A DNA stretch of 64,000 nucleotides from Sphingomonas adhaesiva (GCF_036946125.1 NZ_JAQIJT010000002.1:918501-982500); one strand, 5' to 3'. Counted from the stretch's first letter, positions 42,259 to 51,697 are shown. A program made the numbers and translations. The notes: generated from the sequence alone by a model not told the origin.

Positions 42259-43706
42259 CGCGCGCGGCCCAGCCCGCGGGTCAGCTGCGCGCGGCCGTAG
42301 AGCTGCTCGCCCGAGAAGCCCGGGCGCGCGATCGAGGTGACGCCGCCGCTGCCCTCCAGCCGCCAGCCGTCGCCCAGCCAGGCCGATGCCCCGAGCGCGG
42401 CGATCGGACCGTCGCCGCCGAAACGGTCGACGGTATAGCCCAGCTGTCCGGTCAGCTGGACGGGGCCGACGGGGCCGCTGACGACACCCTGGACGATGTG
42501 GTTTTCGCGGGCGGCGAGCGGGATCGCGCCGGGGCGGGTGACGTATTCCGCATCGAGGCGATAGCCGAGCGTCAGCGACGGCGCGGCGCGGCGCATCAGA
42601 TAGTCGATCCCGGCGGCGAGCGTCACCGTCTCGCTGGCGGCGCCCCGGTCGATGCCGTAGCGGTTCGCGCCGACATCGCCCTGCACCAGCCATTCGGGCG
42701 ACAGTCGCAGCGTGCCGCCCAGGCTGGCGCGGGTCAGCCAGCCCGCGGCGAGCGCCTGCGCCCCGGTCGAGACGTCGGGCATGTGGATCAGCAGCAGCCC
42801 GCGCGCCTGCGCCTCCGCGCTGCCCCAGGTGACGCGCGCGCCGCCGCCGGTCACGCCGTCGTCGATGGCGGCGGCCAGCATCACCTGCGCGCGGGCGGCG
42901 TCGGTCAGCGCGATCTGGAGCGCGGCATCGGCGATGGTGCGCGCCGCGGACAGCGTGGCGGCGGGGGTGTCGATCCACGACGCGACGCGGCGCACGCCGC
43001 CGCCTGCGGTGACGCGGTCGTCGAGCGCGGCGTCGATACGTGCGGCAAGCTCGACCTGCGACAATTCGCCGCCGTCGCGGGCGGTCGCGGTCGCGGTGGC
43101 GCTGCCGGGCGCCATCGCGGCGGCGCGGCGGGCTGCGGCGTCATGCGCATCGATCGCGCGATAGGCGCGCGCCGCCCCGCGCGGATCGCCGTCGCCGGCG
43201 CGCGCATCGGCGACGCGGCGGATGACCTGAGGGGCGTTCGGATGGGTGCGCGCGAGGGTTTCGGCGCCGCGGCGGGCCTGTCCGGGATAGCCGGCGGCGG
43301 CATCGGCCTCCACCAGCGCCAGATCGGCGTCGAGCGTGCCGTCATCGGCGTCCGGCGCGGCGACGACGATGGCGGGGGGGAGGAAGGTGACGGTCAGGAC
43401 GCCTTCCGACAGTTCGGGGACCGCCTGCCAGCCGGGGGCGGGGCGCAATACCAGGCTGTCGTCGTTCCAGCGCAGATCCTCGACGCGATCGGCGACGGCG
43501 TGGCGGAAGGTGTCGAGCGTGCGCGGATCGAGCGGACGATCGTAGCGGACCACCAGCTCGCCATCGCCAGCGTCGAGCGTGACGCGGGTGCCGCGCGGCC
43601 AGACCAGCCGCGGCGGTGCCGCCACGACGGTCGCGTCGGCGAAGATCGGCGCCGGCACCGCCAGCCGCGGGGCGTCGGCGAGCAGGAGGAACAGCGCCGC
43701 GATCAT
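42255..43706 (-). CDS. Outer-membrane beta-barrel protein, PelB C-terminal-like
   Basis: A 483-residue exported protein. The signal region is MIAALFLLLADAPRLAVPAP. A small beta domain follows (RLVWPRGTRVTLDAGDGE), then a helical stretch with at least one TPR-like pair (AAGYPGQARRGAETLARTHP). From about 230 to the end, amphipathic strands alternate (SLGGTLRLSPEWLVQGDVG, SLTLGYRLDAEYVTRPGA), as in a porin. PelB in Pseudomonas is one chain with TPRs then a 16-strand barrel; here the barrel is on its own gene. It should be the export channel for the polymer. Confidence 0.65.
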   Translation of the reverse strand: MIAALFLLLADAPRLAVPAPIFADATVVAAPPRLVWPRGTRVTLDAGDGELVVRYDRPLDPRTLDTFRHAVADRVEDLRWNDDSLVLRPAPGWQAVPELSEGVLTVTFLPPAIVVAAPDADDGTLDADLALVEADAAAGYPGQARRGAETLARTHPNAPQVIRRVADARAGDGDPRGAARAYRAIDAHDAAARRAAAMAPGSATATATARDGGELSQVELAARIDAALDDRVTAGGGVRRVASWIDTPAATLSAARTIADAALQIALTDAARAQVMLAAAIDDGVTGGGARVTWGSAEAQARGLLLIHMPDVSTGAQALAAGWLTRASLGGTLRLSPEWLVQGDVGANRYGIDRGAASETVTLAAGIDYLMRRAAPSLTLGYRLDAEYVTRPGAIPLAARENHIVQGVVSGPVGPVQLTGQLGYTVDRFGGDGPIAALGASAWLGDGWRLEGSGGVTSIARPGFSGEQLYGRAQLTRGLGRAR

Positions 43707-45382
43707 GGCGCGAGCACCGCGCGCGCGCGCCCCGGCTGGCCCATGGCGATCAGCAGCCGTGCCTGGAGCGCGGCAAGGCGGCGATCGGCGGGCGCGTCGG
43801 CGCGCAGCGTCTCGACGAGGCGCAGCGCCTCGGCGCGGCGGCCGAGCCGGTCGAGCAGTTCGGCGCGAGTGCGGTCCGCGTCGGGCGAGGCGGCGAGCGC
43901 GCGTTCCCAATAGGGGCGGGCGGCGGTGGTGCCGCCCGCCTTCGCCTGCGCGTCCGCCATCAGCCGCAGCGCGACGGCGTCCTGCGGGCGGTCGGCCAGA
44001 TAGGGGGTCAGCTGCGCGATCGTGCCGGGCGCATCGCCCCGGTTCCAGGCCGCCCAGGCGAGATCGAGGCGCTCGGCGGGGGTGGCGATGCCGGCCGCGA
44101 TGCGGCGGCGGGCGAGAAGCTGCGCCGGGCCGGGGGGCAATGCGCGGGGGTCGATCGCGCGCAGCTCGCCCGGGGCCAGCGCGCGGCCGTCGAGGAGCGT
44201 GGCGACGATCGTGCCCGCGGTCGCGGTGTCCCCGGCGCTGTCGGCGAGCGACAGGCGGGTCAGCAGCAGCGCGTTGCTCTGCGCCAGCGGGTGGCGCGAC
44301 AGGAAGGCGAGCGCGGCGGCGGGGCGGTCGCGGGGGGCGTAGGCGGCGATCCAGGCGCGCTGGTCGGCGGCGTCCCCGGTGAGCGTGCGGTCGCGCAGCC
44401 ACGCGAGGTCGGCGGGCCGGGGGCGGGGGCCCATCAGGTACAGCAGGCGCTGCGCCGCGGGGGCGCCGGGGGACAGCGTGGCGGCGAGGGTGCGCAGCGT
44501 CGCGATCGCATCGGCGCGAAAGCCGGCGGCGAGCAGCTTCTCCGCCGCGGCGGCGCGGTCGGGCTCGGCCAGCCACAGGGTGCGCAGCGCGGCGCGGTCG
44601 CCGGTGCGGGTCAGCAGCGTCTCGCGCGCGGTGTCGCGCTCGCCGGGCGGGAGCAGGTCGATCGCGCGCAGCGCGGCGGGGATGTCGGCGTCGCGGGTGG
44701 CGATGCGCAGCGCAAGCCACGGGTCGGCCCGACGCCATGCGCCGGTCGAGCGGCGATCGAGCGCGGCGACGAGGTCGCGGCGATCCGCGGCGTCCATGCG
44801 GCGGATCAGGTCGAGCATCAGCGCGGCGGGTTCCGCCGGCAGTGCACCCTTCGCGATGGCGGCGGCGATCAGGTCGGCGCGGTCGAGCGCATAGCCGGCT
44901 GCGACCACGTCGTGCGGCGCGACGCCCGCGGGCGGGGAGGCGAGCAACGTCGCGGCATCGTCGCGCCGGCCGGTCGCTTTCAGCAGCCGGAGGCGCACCG
45001 GCCAGAGCGCGGGGGCGTCGCGGTCGGGGCGCAGCGCGATATAGGCCAGCGCCACCCCGGCGCGGCCGGCGGCGAGCAGGTCCCAGGCGACCTGAAGCGT
45101 GGTGACGGGGCGGCCCGCGGCATTCAGGCGCGCGGTCTCCTCGGCCAGGGCCGGGGCGGGGGCGGCATGGATCAACGCCGCGAGCGACGGCTCCGCGGCG
45201 GCGGCGGGGCGGGCGGGCGCGGGCGGTACGAAGCGGCGCGGCGGGGGCGGCACGGCGCGGTCGGCGGCGGTCGCGACTTCGGTACGTCCGGGAAGCAGCC
45301 ACAGGCCGCCCAGCACGCATGCCGCGCCGAGCGCGAGCGACAGTCCGACGGCGATGCGGGCGTGTCGGCGCGCGGCGGTCAT
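43703..45382 (-). CDS. TPR-rich membrane-anchored protein, PelB N-terminal-like
   Basis: A 559-residue protein with one membrane segment (IAVGLSLALGAACVLGGLWL, about 10-29), a Pro-rich linker, and an almost all-helical remainder of TPR-like repeats. The clearest is near the C terminus (LADRPQDAVALRLMADAQAK, GGTTAARPYWERALAASPDA). It corresponds in layout to the periplasmic TPR scaffold of PelB, which positions PelA and guides the polymer. It is encoded directly before the barrel gene with a 4-nt overlap, so together they match one PelB. Confidence 0.65.
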   Translation of the reverse strand: MTAARRHARIAVGLSLALGAACVLGGLWLLPGRTEVATAADRAVPPPPRRFVPPAPARPAAAAEPSLAALIHAAPAPALAEETARLNAAGRPVTTLQVAWDLLAAGRAGVALAYIALRPDRDAPALWPVRLRLLKATGRRDDAATLLASPPAGVAPHDVVAAGYALDRADLIAAAIAKGALPAEPAALMLDLIRRMDAADRRDLVAALDRRSTGAWRRADPWLALRIATRDADIPAALRAIDLLPPGERDTARETLLTRTGDRAALRTLWLAEPDRAAAAEKLLAAGFRADAIATLRTLAATLSPGAPAAQRLLYLMGPRPRPADLAWLRDRTLTGDAADQRAWIAAYAPRDRPAAALAFLSRHPLAQSNALLLTRLSLADSAGDTATAGTIVATLLDGRALAPGELRAIDPRALPPGPAQLLARRRIAAGIATPAERLDLAWAAWNRGDAPGTIAQLTPYLADRPQDAVALRLMADAQAKAGGTTAARPYWERALAASPDADRTRAELLDRLGRRAEALRLVETLRADAPADRRLAALQARLLIAMGQPGRARAVLAP

Positions 45383-46254
45383 CCGCGCGGCTCCGGCAGC
45401 AGTCGGTCGAGCGCCAGCGTGGCGACATAGGGCAGGAACCCCGCCGCGCGCTCCCGCGCGTAGAGCGCGGCGACGGTGCGGGTGTCGGCCGGGTCCCAGT
45501 AATCGAGGGTGGCGAGCGTCAGCGCGGGGTTCGCCGCGCGGGCGGCGCGCAGCCTGTCGGCCTGCCACGCCCAGTCGGCATCGCTCAGCATCTCGTACCG
45601 GCGTTCGGCGAAATTCCAGCGGCTGGCCATCGCCTCGCCCAGCACCGCGTCGATGTGGCGCGTCACCTCCGGCAGGACCGCATAGCCGCGGTTGAGCATG
45701 ATGCGGATCGTGGGAAAGCGTCGGCGCACCGCCGCGATCAGCGCGGCGCCGGCGGCGATCATCCCCGCGGCGTCCGGATCGGCGCGCTCCATCGCCTCGG
45801 CATTGTCCATCGTGTCGATGAAGATGCCGTCGTAGCCGAGCGCCAGGATCGCGGGGATGGCGCGCTCGATCAGTTCCTCCCGCCATGCGGCATGGCGCAG
45901 GTCCGCGAGGCGCGCGTCGGGCCAGTGCGGGTTGGGCGCACGCAGCGCGCCCGCCTTGTCCAGCGCGTCGACATAGGGGCGGCTCTTCTCCACCTCGCCG
46001 AAGCTGACATAGCCGAGCAGCGTGCTGCCGGGCCCGCGCAGTGGCGCGATCGGGCGGGCATGGTGCGGCTCCAGCACCAGCAACGTGCATTGGCGCGCCA
46101 GCACGGGATCGGTGGCGGCGCCGTAATCGACCCCCCAATGCGGCGCGGCGCGGCGCGGCGGACGCCCCTGCGCCCCCAGCGTCAGCATCAGCCCCAGCGC
46201 GCCGGAGCCCATCAGCAGCGCGCGCCGCCGGTCGATCGGCCGTTCGCCCGTCAA
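45379..46254 (-). CDS. GH114-like glycoside hydrolase, PelA hydrolase-domain homologue
   Basis: A 291-residue TIM-barrel hydrolase of the endo-alpha-1,4-polygalactosaminidase type. Conserved parts are HWGVDYG, TLLGYVSFGEVEKSRPYVDA, ALGYDGIFIDTMDNAEA and IRIMLNRGYAVLPEV. In Pseudomonas this activity is the N-terminal domain of PelA and trims Pel. The N terminus has DRRRALLMGSGALGLML, a twin-arginine-like signal, so export by Tat is likely. The chosen start is TTG 46254, overlapping the pelG stop as TTGA; ATG 46206 is a fallback but would lose the arginines. Confidence 0.8.
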   Translation of the reverse strand: MTGERPIDRRRALLMGSGALGLMLTLGAQGRPPRRAAPHWGVDYGAATDPVLARQCTLLVLEPHHARPIAPLRGPGSTLLGYVSFGEVEKSRPYVDALDKAGALRAPNPHWPDARLADLRHAAWREELIERAIPAILALGYDGIFIDTMDNAEAMERADPDAAGMIAAGAALIAAVRRRFPTIRIMLNRGYAVLPEVTRHIDAVLGEAMASRWNFAERRYEMLSDADWAWQADRLRAARAANPALTLATLDYWDPADTRTVAALYARERAAGFLPYVATLALDRLLPEPRG

Positions 46255-47648
46255 AGGATCCGTCCCTGTTCGCCCACCACGGCGGGATTGTTGCCGACGA
46301 AGAGCAGATAGACGAGGTTCACCGTCGCGTCCGCGGCCAGCGCGACACCCGCGGTCGCCCCGACCATCGCACCGATCATATAGCCCCAGCCGAACCCGGC
46401 GAGCCCCAGCGGCCATTGCACGAGCGTGGCGATCGCCGCCGCCAGCGCGAAGGCGGCCCAGGTCAGCAGGATACGCCCGAACAGGTCGTAATAGGCGAGC
46501 GCCACGGTGGCCGCGATCGCGATCAGGTGGAACACGCTGCCGACCGCGCTGTGGCGGAAGGCGAAGATCGCGCGCAGGTCGGCCCCGATCGCCTCGAACA
46601 ACGGGACCGCCAGGACCCATGCCAGCGCGGCGACCAGCGCCTGCGCCAGGATCAGCAGCCGCAGCCCGTCGAGCAGGGTGGCGATGACGTCGCGGTGCGC
46701 GTCCCCGATCCGCTCCAGCGTCGACGTGCCGGTGCAGCGCGCGAGCAGCGCGCCGAAGGCGGTGTCGAAGCGCGTCTCGGTCACGATGAGCAGCAGGGTG
46801 AGGCCGGGGACGATCGTCAGCAGCCCCAGGAAGCTGCCCGAATCGTTGATCGGGTTCAGCCGCAGCAGCCCCAGCGTCGCGGCGCTCGACGGTCCCTGCC
46901 AGAGCAGCCATTTGTCGACCCACACCGCAGCGACGCCGAGCAGCCCCGATCCGGCGACCAGTATCGCGCGGCGCATCGGCGGCAGGTCGAGGCTCGCGAG
47001 CATCGCGCGCGCCGCGAAATGGCGGCGCAGGATGCTGACGATCGCGACCAGCGTGACGCCGAACCCGGCGGTGACGATCGCCAGCACCGCGCGCGCATCC
47101 GCGCCCGGCCCGAACGCCAGCACGACGGCGACGCCGGCGATGCCCAGGCAATAGGCCAGCGGGACCGCGCGATACTGTCGCAGCGCGGTGAGGAGCGGGG
47201 CGGCGACCCAGATCTGCGCCAGCCACGCGACCGCGGTCGCGGCGATCAGGATGTCGAGCAGCGGGAGCGGCGTGGCCAGCGAGAACAGAAGGACGCCCGC
47301 CGCCAGCCCCAGTCCGCCGCCGGCGACCAGCGCGGCGACGACCACGCCGGGCACGCCCGGCGCATCGTGCGCGTAGAGGCGGTCCGCGACCAGCCGGGTC
47401 GCCAGCATGCCGACCGGGGCGGCGACGATGGCGGACAGGCTGAAGGCGTAGATCAGGATGGTCTGGACCCGGTGCGCCCCCGCCGTATCGAGCCGGAGCG
47501 ACGTCCAGTGTTCGAGGACCTCCATCGCCGCGGCGGTGATGAGCCACGGCCCGGCGCTGACGAGGCTGCCGTGCAGCGCCGCGCCCGCGATCCCGCCGAT
47601 GCCGCCCTCGCGCGCGAGCCGCGCGAGCTGGAAGCCTATGCCGGCCAT
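46251..47648 (-). CDS. pelG: PelG, Pel exopolysaccharide inner-membrane transporter
   Basis: A 465-residue MOP-superfamily-like protein with about twelve membrane segments that moves the Pel chain across the inner membrane with PelD-PelE-PelF. The start MAGIGFQLARLAREGGIGGI and SAGPWLITAAAMEVLEHW match the family closely. It is the first gene of the seven-gene operon; the ribosome binding site is weak (CGGAA). No clear promoter is visible in the 166 nt upstream, which separates it from the RTX deacetylase gene. Confidence 0.92.
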   Translation of the reverse strand: MAGIGFQLARLAREGGIGGIAGAALHGSLVSAGPWLITAAAMEVLEHWTSLRLDTAGAHRVQTILIYAFSLSAIVAAPVGMLATRLVADRLYAHDAPGVPGVVVAALVAGGGLGLAAGVLLFSLATPLPLLDILIAATAVAWLAQIWVAAPLLTALRQYRAVPLAYCLGIAGVAVVLAFGPGADARAVLAIVTAGFGVTLVAIVSILRRHFAARAMLASLDLPPMRRAILVAGSGLLGVAAVWVDKWLLWQGPSSAATLGLLRLNPINDSGSFLGLLTIVPGLTLLLIVTETRFDTAFGALLARCTGTSTLERIGDAHRDVIATLLDGLRLLILAQALVAALAWVLAVPLFEAIGADLRAIFAFRHSAVGSVFHLIAIAATVALAYYDLFGRILLTWAAFALAAAIATLVQWPLGLAGFGWGYMIGAMVGATAGVALAADATVNLVYLLFVGNNPAVVGEQGRIL

Positions 47649-47778
47649 CGCCGTTCCGTGATGATCTCCGCCGCGCGGTGCATCGGGCGCGTATAGGAAG
47701 CGGTCGTTGCGAAATGGTGGATGGCGGGGTCCGGGTGGCGGGGCGCCCTGACGCCGGACCTTCGCGAAAGGCCCCGCC

Positions 47779-47802
47779 GTGCTCCCGCGCAGGCAGGAGC
47801 AC
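47779..47802 (-). terminator. Family A hairpin between RTX deacetylase gene and pelG
   Basis: GTGCTCC (47779-47785) and GGAGCAC (47796-47802) form a 7-bp stem, 12 nt after the RTX gene stop codon. It shares sequence with family A repeats (GCGCAGGCAGGAGCACAG). No T run follows, so it may stop or only reduce read-through into pelG. Confidence 0.4.
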
Positions 47803-47814
47803 AGCGCCAGGCAG

Positions 47815-50800
47815 TTACAGCACGAAGTCGCTGGCGGTCAGCTCGTGATGGCCGAGCAGCGCGATCGAAAAGTCGGCGAGGCGACCGGAGTCGGTGTTTC
47901 CCTCCACGATCGTATATTCCTTGCCGCCGATCGACTGGTACGCAAAGCGCAGCTGCCCCGCGCCGGTGAACGCCGCCCCCGCCTTCGACAGGAAGGTGAA
48001 GGCCTGATTGCCCGGCGCGAACAGCGACGAATTGGCGTCGATCGCGGACAGGTCGATCCTGTCCTCGCCGCGGGTGAAGTCGGTGATGACGTCGCGGGTC
48101 AGGGTGCCGATGCCGCTGTCCAGCTTCGATTCGTAGCGGAAGACGTCGCGCCCCGCGCCGCCGGTCAGCGTGTCGCGACCGTAGCCGCCGGTGATGCTGT
48201 CGTTGCCGCCCAGGCCGTCGATCGTATCGTTGCCCCAGCCGCCGCTCAGCACGTCCTGCTCCCCGGTGCCGATCAGCGTGTCGTTGCCGATGCCCCCGGT
48301 CTTCTTCACCCCGGGGACATCGGTCACCTTCACCCAGACCAGCTGGGTATCGGTCGCGCCCTTCGCGTCGGTGGCGACGAGCGTGACATCGTAGATGTTG
48401 TCGCGGTTGACCCCGTCCTGCGGATTCTCGAAATCGGGCGCCTGGTTGAAGCGCAGCGTGCCGGTGGCGGCGTCGATCGAGAAGAGCGCGCTGTCGCCGC
48501 CTTTGGCGAGCGACCACGTTACCTTGTCACCCTGTGCGATGTTCGCGTCCGTCGCGGTCGCGGTCATGATCGCGGTGGTGTTTTCCGCGACCGACACCTG
48601 CCCGAAGTCGCCGCCGCCCAGCGACGTGATCGACGGGCCGGTATTGGCGACATGCCCGATGCGGACGGCGTGCGACCCGATCGCGCCGATGTCGATCGTC
48701 AGCACCTCGCCCACCAGCGACGTGACGGTGGCGCCGTCGACGGTCGTCCAGTCGGTGCCGGGGGCCTTCAGGTCGACGACCACCTTCCCCTCGCCCGAGA
48801 CGGTGAACGACAGGTCGCGCCCGTCGCCCGACAGCGAGATGAGCGACGCCCGCATCGGCAGCGACGTGATGTGCGTCACGTCGTCGGCGCTGGCCCCCAT
48901 CGTGATCGCGAAGGTGCCGCCGGACACCGGCACGAACACCTTGTCCTTGTCATAGGCATACCAGTCGGCGACGCGCTGGATCACCTGCCCCGACGACTGG
49001 CCGTCGACATCGAGCGCGAAGGTGCCGGTGGTCCTGCCCACGGTCGCGGTGACGGTGTTGCCCGACACGGTCGACGTGATGGTCGTGGCGTGGAGCGCGG
49101 CCATGCGGTCGGCCAGATCGTCGAGCGTCACGAATTCCATGTTCGCCTGCGACGCGTGCGCGATCCAGTTGGTGAACATCTCCTTCGTATAGGGCGAGGT
49201 GCCGTCCGGCTGCCACATCGCGGGGCCGTAATCGTGCCACGGCCACACCACGACCGGCGCGTCGGCGTTCTTCGTCAGCGTGTCGAACTGCTGCTTCCAG
49301 ATCGCCTCCGCCTCGGCCACCGTCTTCTTCTGGAACTCCATCAGCGTGAAGTCGAAGAAGGTGTTGGGGGCGATGTAGATCTTGTCGAAGGCGCTGGGCC
49401 CGGTCCCCTGCCGGATCAGCGAGACGTTGTCGAGCAGCGCGCCCATGCGATCGTTGTCGCCCGCGACCGCGCGGAAGGACAGCGTGTCGCTGTCGCCGGT
49501 GCCGGTGACGGTGAACTTCTGCGTCGTCATGGTCGAATTGGTCGGCGCGATCGTGGCGACGACCCGTCCGTTCCACACCACCTCGAACGCGGAGCTGGCG
49601 AGCGCGCCGGGGCGACCGGCATAGTCGAAGGCGAGCGTGTAGCTCTTGCCCGCCTCGGTCTTCACCGACTGCGACAGCGCGCCGTTGTTCGCGTCGACCT
49701 CGGCCACGTTGGCGCCGTTCGACGGCTTCACCCCCATATAGCCGTTGTTCCAGACCTCCACGCCGTCGCGCGCGCCGGTCCAGCCGGCGACCTGGCCATT
49801 GGGGTTCACTCGCCAGCCGTTGGCGTTGACCGGCGCGGTCTCGAAGCTGCCGTTGACGATCAGGTTCACGGCGGTGGTGCCGCTGGTGGGCATGAAGCCG
49901 AAGGCGTTGGGATAGCCCGCGCCGACGCCGGAGAAGCCGCCCGAGAGATAGTCGACGTACTTCAGTATCTCCTGCGAGGTCGCGATCGTCTCCGGCGCGC
50001 CGGGAACCGCGGCGCCGCCGACCGTGACGGTCCGGCCCAGGAAGGCGGACAGCTGCTTCTCCAGCTCCGCGCGCTCCGCCCCGAACTCGAACCTGATCTG
50101 GTCCGCGCTCAGCAGGTTGGTGTCTTCCGGGTGGGTGTAGCTGTGCAGCCCCAGCTCGTTGCCCATGTCGAGCAACGCCTTGTAATAGGGCAACGATTTC
50201 GCCCAGTCGGTGGTCTGGCCGCCGGCGGGATTGTTGCCGATGTTGACGTAATAGCTGCCGACGAAATTGTAGTTCGCCTTCCACTCGGCCAGCGTCGGGA
50301 TGAGCTTGTCGTAGATGCCGGGGGTGCCGTCGTCGGGATGGACCTCGTCCTTCTCCTGGCTCTGGTCCATGTCGACGCGCGCCGCGACGAGCCCCGCGTT
50401 GCGCGTCATCTGGAGGCCGACCGACAGGCCGGTGCCGTGGACCGAATAGTCGATCGCCTTTTGCAGCAGGTTCTCGTCCGCCATCACCGCCTCGGACGAG
50501 AAGATGACGTTGCGCCCCCCCGTCTGCGTCGCGATCGCGGCGGCATAGTCGGTGCCGTTCACCGTCTCGGTCGCGATCGTCCGGCCGCTGCCGCTGACGC
50601 TGGTGAAGGCGTTCCAGCCGACGCCGCTATACTGGTGGACGACCTGTCCCTGCGCATAGCCGTCGAGGATCGCGCCGCTGGCGTCGGTCGCCTTCACGGT
50701 CACGTCCGCGGGGAAGCCGCCGGTGACGCGGGTGGCGTCGAACAGCAGCTTCATGCGCGAATAGCTGTCGCCCGCCAGCGCGGCGTTGTCCGCGCCGTTG

Positions 50801-51585
50801 GTCATGAACTCGCCGCCCGCGATCAGGCCGATCCCGAACTGCTTCGTCGCCTGTTCCAGCGTCTGCGCGATCTTGTCGGCCTGTGCGGCATCGACGTTGC
50901 GGAACGAGGGGAAGACGATCGTGTCGTACTTCGCCAGCGTGGCGAGGCTGGTGAGGTCGCTCTCGGTCAGGATGTCGAAGGGGACGCCGGCCTGCATCGC
51001 CTGGCTCTGCGCGGCCAGGAACAGCTGGTTGTAGGCGGTTTCGCTGAAATAGTTCTTCGCGGTCGTCTCCGACCAGACGATCGCGACGCGGTGGTCGGTC
51101 GCGGCCTGGATGCCGGTATCGTTGAAGACGGTGAAGGGGGCGGAGGAATAGCTGCCCGGCAGGAAGACGCCGTCGTTGACGTCGTAGAGCGTGTCGATCG
51201 ACTGCGGGTTGCCGATCGCCGACTTCGGCACGCTGAATTCCAGCACGGTGCCGTCCGCCGAGCGCGCGGCGGGCAGGTTCGCGAGCACGAGCTTCTCGCC
51301 CGCGCCGCCGGTATAGAGCGAGACGGTGCCGTCCGCATTGACGTTGACGTTATATTCCGCGCCGCCGGCGAAGCCGAATACCTGATAGCCCGTCTTCGCA
51401 TCGCGATCGGTGTTAAGCCAGGCGGTGGTGTTGGTGCCGATCGCGATCGGCGCCTTCAGCGCGAAGGCCATGTCGGCGCCGTTGCTGCGCGCGTAGATCG
51501 CATAGCCATCGGGCAGGCCGCGGTCGATCCGGTCCTGTGCGGTCCAGTCGTCCAGCTTTCCGTCGATCGTCAGCGTCGTGGCCAT
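47815..51585 (-). CDS. RTX-secreted PelA-type polysaccharide deacetylase, multidomain
   Basis: A 1256-residue protein, probably secreted by the adjacent type I system to deacetylate Pel-like polymer outside the cell. Domains: CBM9-like module (about 1-155); Rossmann-like domain (165-390); PelA-type deacetylase in two parts (about 395-570 and 731-830) with VDMD (404-407), metal motif HSYTHP (481-486) and WPWHDY (781-786); a jelly-roll carbohydrate-binding insert (571-726, VNGSFE); beta-sandwich (831-980); cadherin-like domain (985-1090); RTX repeats such as GGIGNDTLIG (1097-1150); serralysin-type C terminus ending DFVL. It starts MATTLTIDGK with no Sec signal. ATG 51585 follows GGAGGA. A weak promoter (GTGACA-N18-TATCTT) may lie about 80 nt upstream. 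Confidence 0.85.
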   Translation of the reverse strand: MATTLTIDGKLDDWTAQDRIDRGLPDGYAIYARSNGADMAFALKAPIAIGTNTTAWLNTDRDAKTGYQVFGFAGGAEYNVNVNADGTVSLYTGGAGEKLVLANLPAARSADGTVLEFSVPKSAIGNPQSIDTLYDVNDGVFLPGSYSSAPFTVFNDTGIQAATDHRVAIVWSETTAKNYFSETAYNQLFLAAQSQAMQAGVPFDILTESDLTSLATLAKYDTIVFPSFRNVDAAQADKIAQTLEQATKQFGIGLIAGGEFMTNGADNAALAGDSYSRMKLLFDATRVTGGFPADVTVKATDASGAILDGYAQGQVVHQYSGVGWNAFTSVSGSGRTIATETVNGTDYAAAIATQTGGRNVIFSSEAVMADENLLQKAIDYSVHGTGLSVGLQMTRNAGLVAARVDMDQSQEKDEVHPDDGTPGIYDKLIPTLAEWKANYNFVGSYYVNIGNNPAGGQTTDWAKSLPYYKALLDMGNELGLHSYTHPEDTNLLSADQIRFEFGAERAELEKQLSAFLGRTVTVGGAAVPGAPETIATSQEILKYVDYLSGGFSGVGAGYPNAFGFMPTSGTTAVNLIVNGSFETAPVNANGWRVNPNGQVAGWTGARDGVEVWNNGYMGVKPSNGANVAEVDANNGALSQSVKTEAGKSYTLAFDYAGRPGALASSAFEVVWNGRVVATIAPTNSTMTTQKFTVTGTGDSDTLSFRAVAGDNDRMGALLDNVSLIRQGTGPSAFDKIYIAPNTFFDFTLMEFQKKTVAEAEAIWKQQFDTLTKNADAPVVVWPWHDYGPAMWQPDGTSPYTKEMFTNWIAHASQANMEFVTLDDLADRMAALHATTITSTVSGNTVTATVGRTTGTFALDVDGQSSGQVIQRVADWYAYDKDKVFVPVSGGTFAITMGASADDVTHITSLPMRASLISLSGDGRDLSFTVSGEGKVVVDLKAPGTDWTTVDGATVTSLVGEVLTIDIGAIGSHAVRIGHVANTGPSITSLGGGDFGQVSVAENTTAIMTATATDANIAQGDKVTWSLAKGGDSALFSIDAATGTLRFNQAPDFENPQDGVNRDNIYDVTLVATDAKGATDTQLVWVKVTDVPGVKKTGGIGNDTLIGTGEQDVLSGGWGNDTIDGLGGNDSITGGYGRDTLTGGAGRDVFRYESKLDSGIGTLTRDVITDFTRGEDRIDLSAIDANSSLFAPGNQAFTFLSKAGAAFTGAGQLRFAYQSIGGKEYTIVEGNTDSGRLADFSIALLGHHELTASDFVL

Positions 51586-51697
51586 GCGCCATCCTCCATT
51601 CGGGGCTGGCACGGCCATACTGCGGGCGAAAATCGCGCGGAACGGGGTGAAGATAGTTACCGCGGCGCTAACGTGTCACGAACTGGAACACCCGGTT

